The notes below the pieces were generated by a model, which saw only the letters and a program-made list of their open reading frames with translations, ran no database searches and had not been told where the DNA came from. Shown here piece by piece: positions 7,570 to 11,205 of a DNA stretch of 11,205 nt. The number at the start of each line of letters is the position of its first letter. Position 1 is the stretch's first letter. Where the stretch lies: the NCBI GenBank assembly GCA_934402155.1, contig CAKRTP010000061.1:1-11205 (forward strand), given 5' to 3'. Source of the stretch: an uncultured Blautia sp. Lineage in GTDB: Bacteria > Bacillota > Clostridia > Lachnospirales > Lachnospiraceae. A program made the translations under genes and the position numbers.

Positions 7570-8622
7570 TTATACAAGATATTTTTTGCGGAGTGCCTCT
7601 ATCGCTTTCGGAGTCAGATAGAGAGCCTTTCTCATGAACACTTCCTCACTGCCATAATCCTGCTCGATCGCCTCAAAAACAGCCTCCAGATATTCCTCTT
7701 TTACACGGTACAGTGCCTTGATCTTGTCCATAGTCTCATTATCCACGATCATCTTGGTCTCCAGAAGCCGGATCATATGCTGCAGATCTTCCTCCAGATA
7801 ACGGTTTGTCCGAAGGTAATCTTCCATGATCGTCTCTCTCGGGACTCCAAGCGCACAGAGAAGAAGTGCTGTTCCGACACCAACCCTGTCTTTTCCCATG
7901 CTGCAGTGCCACAGGACAGCTCCCTCTTCCTGCTGGAGAAGGATATCAAGAAAACGTGCATATTCTTTTACAGAAAAATCATCTCTCACAAAAGAAACGT
8001 ACTGTTTCTGCATGAACTCATCGATTGGCTGATCAAATCTGACCAGCATCTCCAGAAGGCTTTCTGATCTTGTGATCCCCATAGTTTCCTCGTCCACGAT
8101 CGGGATCTCATGATACTCCACACCTTCCAGAACTGTATCCGGTTTCTGCAGGATCTCCATTCTTGTACGAAAATCAACAACTGTCGACAAATGATATTCA
8201 TTAAGCAGCGTGTCCTCATCCTGAATGGAAATATGATACATGCTGCCGCTTCTGAGAAGTTTCTTCGGAAGGATATGCTGTCCGTCTTTTGTGGCAAGCG
8301 CGCCAAGATCACGGGTGTTTGCAAGACTCTTGAACGGGACCCTGGCTCCCCTTGGAAATCCCGTCACAAGTTCCGGATTCAGAACTTTGATAAGCTGGAT
8401 ACAGTCCTGGATCTCTTTATCCGTCATCTCAAATTCATAACGTTTCCGACGCCGGGTGATGATCACCAGAGAACTTGTGCTGAACTGCTTCTGCTTTCCT
8501 CCCTCAGCACCTTCCCGGCGCATATAGGCCCACAGGATATCTTTACAGGGGAGATAATTGATCAGCATTCTTTTTACGAAGATAAAATTCCCGTCTTCAA
8601 TTCTTATTTTTCCATATTTCAT
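7570..8622 (-). CDS. Tyrosine phosphatase family protein with N-terminal PH-like region
   Basis: 350 residues. Residues about 95-350 match the bacterial tyrosine/dual-specificity phosphatase family (Tyr_phosphatase3-like): NTRDLGAL (102-109), LRSGSM (123-128), VVDFRTRME (148-156), the P-loop WHCSMGKDRVG with C240 and R246, EDYLRTN (267-273) and a C-terminal YGS..FMRKALYLTPKAIEALRKKYL. Residues 1-90 form a distinct unit with strand-like segments (GKIRIEDGNFIFV, LPCKDILWAYMRR, SLVIITRRRKRYEFEM) and a final helix (TDKEIQDCIQLIKVL), suggesting a bacterial PH-like domain. That reading is inference. The long start is supported by GGAG seven bases upstream of 8622. It follows the HAD gene by 18 bases and is probably co-transcribed. 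Substrate is unknown. No clear terminator follows, so some read-through into ilvN is possible. Confidence 0.85.
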   Translation of the reverse strand: MKYGKIRIEDGNFIFVKRMLINYLPCKDILWAYMRREGAEGGKQKQFSTSSLVIITRRRKRYEFEMTDKEIQDCIQLIKVLNPELVTGFPRGARVPFKSLANTRDLGALATKDGQHILPKKLLRSGSMYHISIQDEDTLLNEYHLSTVVDFRTRMEILQKPDTVLEGVEYHEIPIVDEETMGITRSESLLEMLVRFDQPIDEFMQKQYVSFVRDDFSVKEYARFLDILLQQEEGAVLWHCSMGKDRVGVGTALLLCALGVPRETIMEDYLRTNRYLEEDLQHMIRLLETKMIVDNETMDKIKALYRVKEEYLEAVFEAIEQDYGSEEVFMRKALYLTPKAIEALRKKYLV

Positions 8623-8640
8623 AATTTTCTCCTGCCTTAC

Positions 8641-9453
8641 TCAGATCAGACCAAGTTCTGCAAGCCCGTTTCGGATTCCGTAGTGAAACATATCTGTAGT
8701 CACATAATCTGCCAGCTCACGGATCTTCTTTGAGGCATTTCCCATAGCCACCTTTGTCGCCGCATATTCAAACATGGACAGATCATTATTGCTGTCCCCG
8801 AATACTACTGTATTTTCCCATGGAATGTCAAAAATACGGCAGACTGCAGCGATCCCGACAGCCTTGCTGCATCCCTTCGGGACCAGTTCGATCGTCGTTC
8901 CTACAAAATCGTTATTTTCGTGACGGATCACATCGTAATACTGTGACAGTTCCAGACATGCCTGTCTGTCATTACAGCCCGCTGTCATCTTGGCACTGAT
9001 CTTGTTGATATGCATATTATCTTCATATCCTCGGATCGGCCGCCATTTCGGTCCAAGTGCCTCAGTGATCAGATCACGATACCAGTTGATCTCCAGAGTA
9101 TATTCATCCTTGTCATAGTACATGAAATCTGCTCCCTCCATGACCGGGATCAGACCGTATTTACGAAGGACTTCGACGGAAAGCTTCGCCACTTCCGGTG
9201 TCATCTCGTTATTATAAAGCCGGACACCATCTTTCTCTATCGTTGCTCCACAGGCACTGATCATACCGGTAAACGGGATCTGCTCCAGATATCCCGGCAC
9301 AAAAGCCCTGCTTCTGCCTGTACACAGCCATGCTTCATGTCCGTTTTCTCTCAGTTTGCGGATTGCTTCCAGTGCACTGTCCGGAACGCCCTTTTCCATG
9401 TCGCAGATGGTGCCGTCCGCATCAAAAAACACTGCTTTTTTTTCTGTCTTCAT
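8641..9453 (-). CDS. HAD-superfamily (Cof-type IIB) phosphatase
   Basis: 270 residues, usual for Cof-type hydrolases. Motif I is FFDADGTI with nucleophile D11 and D13. Motif II is LCTGR with T45. Motif III is K197 in GCSKAVG. Motif IV is FGDSNNDLSMF with D220 and D224. The long insertion between motifs II and III (about 85-190) is the type IIB cap that decides substrate. Such enzymes act on sugar phosphates, nucleotides or pyridoxal phosphate; sequence alone does not say which. GAGG lies about eight bases before the start. It sits 22 bases after the M18 aminopeptidase gene and 18 bases before the phosphatase gene, a compact operon of soluble cytoplasmic enzymes. Confidence 0.92.
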   Translation of the reverse strand: MKTEKKAVFFDADGTICDMEKGVPDSALEAIRKLRENGHEAWLCTGRSRAFVPGYLEQIPFTGMISACGATIEKDGVRLYNNEMTPEVAKLSVEVLRKYGLIPVMEGADFMYYDKDEYTLEINWYRDLITEALGPKWRPIRGYEDNMHINKISAKMTAGCNDRQACLELSQYYDVIRHENNDFVGTTIELVPKGCSKAVGIAAVCRIFDIPWENTVVFGDSNNDLSMFEYAATKVAMGNASKKIRELADYVTTDMFHYGIRNGLAELGLI

Positions 9454-9475
9454 TCTCTTTCCTCTTTATGTAAAT

Positions 9476-10744
9476 TTATGCAAAAAATTCCTCTGCCGCT
9501 TTTATGAAGTAACAGGTATCCTTCACTCCCGTAGTCTCATACGGAGAGTGCATGGAAAGCTGCGGAAGGCCGATGTCCACTGTATCCATCGGAACCTGGG
9601 TATTGGAGATATTTCCAAGTGTGGAACCGCCTGCCATATCAGAACGGTTGACAAAGGTCTGATACGGAACCTCCGCCCTGTCACAGAGATCCTTGAATAC
9701 TGCCGCAGATACTGCATCTGTACAGTATTTTTGATTTGCATTGTATTTGATCACGATTCCTCCGTTCAGGAGCGGATGATTGACCGGATCTGCCATGTCC
9801 GCATAATTCGGATGAAGGGCATGTGCATTGTCCGCCGAGATCATGAAACTGTCTGCAAGTGTCATCAGATATTCTTCATAAGTTCTGCCAAGTCCGCTGT
9901 TGATACGGATAAGAGTATCTTTGAGGAAGGTAGATGCCGCACCCTGCTTCGTGCCGCTTCCTACTTCTTCATTATCAAGGACACAGTGAACAGCGATGCA
10001 GTCCTCCTTCTTTGCCCGCACAAAGCCCTTCATGGAGGCGAAAGCACACTGCAGATCATCCAGTCTGCCGCAGGAGGCAAATTCGCGCTCTGCGCCCCAT
10101 ATGGAGCCTTCCATACGGTCATAGAGGAAAAGATCATGACTGAGGATGTCCTTTTCTTCTATGCCGAGCTGTTCGCCAAGAAGCTTCTGCAAAGACACAT
10201 CCTTTCCGCCCATGCTGAACAACGGAAGCATATCTTTCTGTGCATTATAGGAAATGCCGCTGTTCGCCTCACGGTTCATATGGATCGCAAGATTCGGGAT
10301 CATCACCAGGTCACGGTCAAAATTGATCAGTTTTTCTTCTAACCTGCCATCTTTTCGAACGACCACTCTGCCGGCGATTGAAAGAGGACGGTCAAACCAT
10401 GGTGCCATCAGCATACCACCGTATTTCTCCACATTCAGCTTCACATATGTCTTCTCCACAACGATCTCCGGGTTTTCCTTGATCTTAAAAGACGGAGAAT
10501 CACTGTGGCTGGCTATGATATGGAACTTCCAGGATTCCTTCTCCGGTATGGTAAATGCGATCAGTGCCGAATGGTTCCGTGTGACCACATATTTTCCGCC
10601 AGGTGCCAGATTCCAGTGTTCCTTCTCGGAAAGCACCTGGAATCCTTCTTCTGTCAGTCTGCTTTTCATTTCTTCTGCTGCATGGAACGCCGTAGGGCTT
10701 TTTTTAATGAAATCAAGCAGTTCTTTTGTTATTTCATAATACAT
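9476..10744 (-). CDS. M18 family metallo-aminopeptidase
   Basis: 422 residues, close to the bacterial M18 norm. It removes N-terminal residues, often acidic, from peptides in the cytoplasm and uses two metal ions. The expected ligands and catalytic residues are present: H80 in SHSDSP, D229 in RLDD, E259/E260 in DNEEVGSG, D305 in SADNAHALHPNYADM, and H399 in SMHSPYE. SDMAGGSTLG (368-377) is also typical. The start follows GAGGAG by about 11 bases, slightly long. Its own promoter lies at 10782-10810, so it heads a likely three-gene operon with the HAD and tyrosine-phosphatase genes. Family call is firm; substrate preference is inferred from the family. Confidence 0.94.
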   Translation of the reverse strand: MYYEITKELLDFIKKSPTAFHAAEEMKSRLTEEGFQVLSEKEHWNLAPGGKYVVTRNHSALIAFTIPEKESWKFHIIASHSDSPSFKIKENPEIVVEKTYVKLNVEKYGGMLMAPWFDRPLSIAGRVVVRKDGRLEEKLINFDRDLVMIPNLAIHMNREANSGISYNAQKDMLPLFSMGGKDVSLQKLLGEQLGIEEKDILSHDLFLYDRMEGSIWGAEREFASCGRLDDLQCAFASMKGFVRAKKEDCIAVHCVLDNEEVGSGTKQGAASTFLKDTLIRINSGLGRTYEEYLMTLADSFMISADNAHALHPNYADMADPVNHPLLNGGIVIKYNANQKYCTDAVSAAVFKDLCDRAEVPYQTFVNRSDMAGGSTLGNISNTQVPMDTVDIGLPQLSMHSPYETTGVKDTCYFIKAAEEFFA

Positions 10745-10781
10745 ATCTCATCAAACTCCTCATTTATCTGTTCTGCCCTTG

Positions 10782-10810
10782 ATTATACGTTATTATTTTG
10801 TTTCTGACAA
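10782..10810 (-). promoter_or_regulatory. Sigma-A promoter of the M18 aminopeptidase operon
   Basis: TTGTCA (10805-10810), a 17-base spacer and a perfect TATAAT (10782-10787). It lies between the dapL terminator and the M18 start, with a leader of about 30 bases. Confidence 0.75.
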
Positions 10811-10834
10811 TGCCAATCTCACCTTGACAGACGG

Positions 10835-10862
10835 AAAAACAGGGTGCCGTCTCGACACCCTG
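10835..10862 (-). terminator. Intrinsic terminator of dapL
   Basis: On the minus strand arms CAGGGTG and CACCCTG (10840-10862) with a nine-base loop are followed by five Ts (10835-10839). It lies about 15 bases after the aminotransferase stop. Confidence 0.87.
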
Positions 10863-10876
10863 CTGCCAGTTTCTGA

Positions 10877-11205
10877 TTATAAAGCTTTGATCCTGCGGAT
10901 TGCCTCCAGAGTATTCTCATAGGTTCCAAATGCAGTCAGACGGAAAAATCCTTCTCCGTGTGCACCAAATCCTGAACCCGGTGTTCCGACAACGTGAGCT
11001 GTCTCCAGAAGATAGTCAAAGAAATCCCAGGAACTCATGTTGTTCGGTGTTTTGAGCCAGATATACGGGGCATTCACGCCACCGGACACGGAATATCCCG
11101 CCTCTTTCAGTCCGTTATAGATGGTATGTGCGTTTCTCATATAATAGGCAACCTGTTCTTTCAGCTGTGCCTTTCCTTCCGGAGAATAAACAGCCTCGCC
11201 TGCTC
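10877..11205 (-). CDS. dapL: LL-diaminopimelate aminotransferase, C-terminal part (5' end outside window)
   Basis: The frame is open to the right edge; 109 codons are seen. The internal ATG at 11140 is not the start, because the reading frame continues upstream ([21 protein letters not shown]). The C-terminal domain of a fold-type I PLP aminotransferase is visible. [13 protein letters not shown], then [20 protein letters not shown], and [11 protein letters not shown] with the substrate-carboxylate-binding arginine, match the DapL type closely. The enzyme makes LL-diaminopimelate directly from tetrahydrodipicolinate in lysine and peptidoglycan precursor synthesis. The PLP lysine lies outside the window. 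A related aminotransferase is less likely given the APYIWLKTP and GTPGSGFG pattern. Confidence 0.88.
   Translation of the reverse strand, partial: AGEAVYSPEGKAQLKEQVAYYMRNAHTIYNGLKEAGYSVSGGVNAPYIWLKTPNNMSSWDFFDYLLETAHVVGTPGSGFGAHGEGFFRLTAFGTYENTLEAIRRIKAL

Noticed and set aside
9356..10342. 328-codon plus-strand open frame
   Set aside because: It lies antisense to the M18 aminopeptidase and HAD genes, whose motifs are complete; its translation shows no recognisable domain.

Overview
The window fits a Gram-positive gut anaerobe of the Lachnospiraceae type (Firmicutes, Clostridia). Base composition is moderate, every gene lies on the minus strand, several genes have near-consensus sigma-A promoters, and ilvN, ilvC, a DapL-type aminotransferase and an M18 aminopeptidase all look clostridial. 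Genus is not decided here. Because all genes are on the minus strand, transcription runs from high to low coordinates.

Right part, housekeeping (11205 to 5757). The window opens with the 3' end of an LL-diaminopimelate aminotransferase gene (dapL, lysine and cell-wall precursor synthesis) and its terminator. Next comes a promoter driving three closely spaced genes: an M18 aminopeptidase, a Cof-type HAD phosphatase, and a tyrosine-phosphatase-family protein whose N-terminal region looks like a separate PH-like domain. A strong promoter then starts ilvN (acetolactate synthase small subunit) followed by ilvC (ketol-acid reductoisomerase), two steps of branched-chain amino acid synthesis. This unit ends at a clear intrinsic terminator. 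No ilvB lies in the window.

Left part, a surface-fibre operon (5731 to 1, running off the left edge). A second promoter (TTGACT-17-TATGAT), with an inverted repeat across its -10 box and a hairpin-rich leader, precedes a SipW-type signal peptidase. Three proteins with SipW-type signal peptides follow: a one-domain TasA/camelysin-like protein, a second smaller relative, and a two-domain relative ending in a sortase-like anchor (VKTGD, hydrophobic segment, basic tail). The last gene starts inside the stop codon of the third. It is an open frame of at least 837 codons encoding a large adhesin with a Sec signal, an acidic stretch, an InlB-like repeat, a fimbrial isopeptide domain and SpaA/Cna-B-type domains. 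It has no stop inside the window, so a stop-to-stop search of the window misses it.

How it may work (inference): the dedicated peptidase releases the TasA-like subunits, which build a matrix fibre. The sorting-signal protein could link that fibre to peptidoglycan, and the large adhesin could be a tip or co-matrix adhesin. The plan resembles sipW-tasA of Bacillus and the sipW-bsa matrix locus of Clostridium perfringens, so the principle is known. The specific combination and its regulation are the most interesting part of the window.
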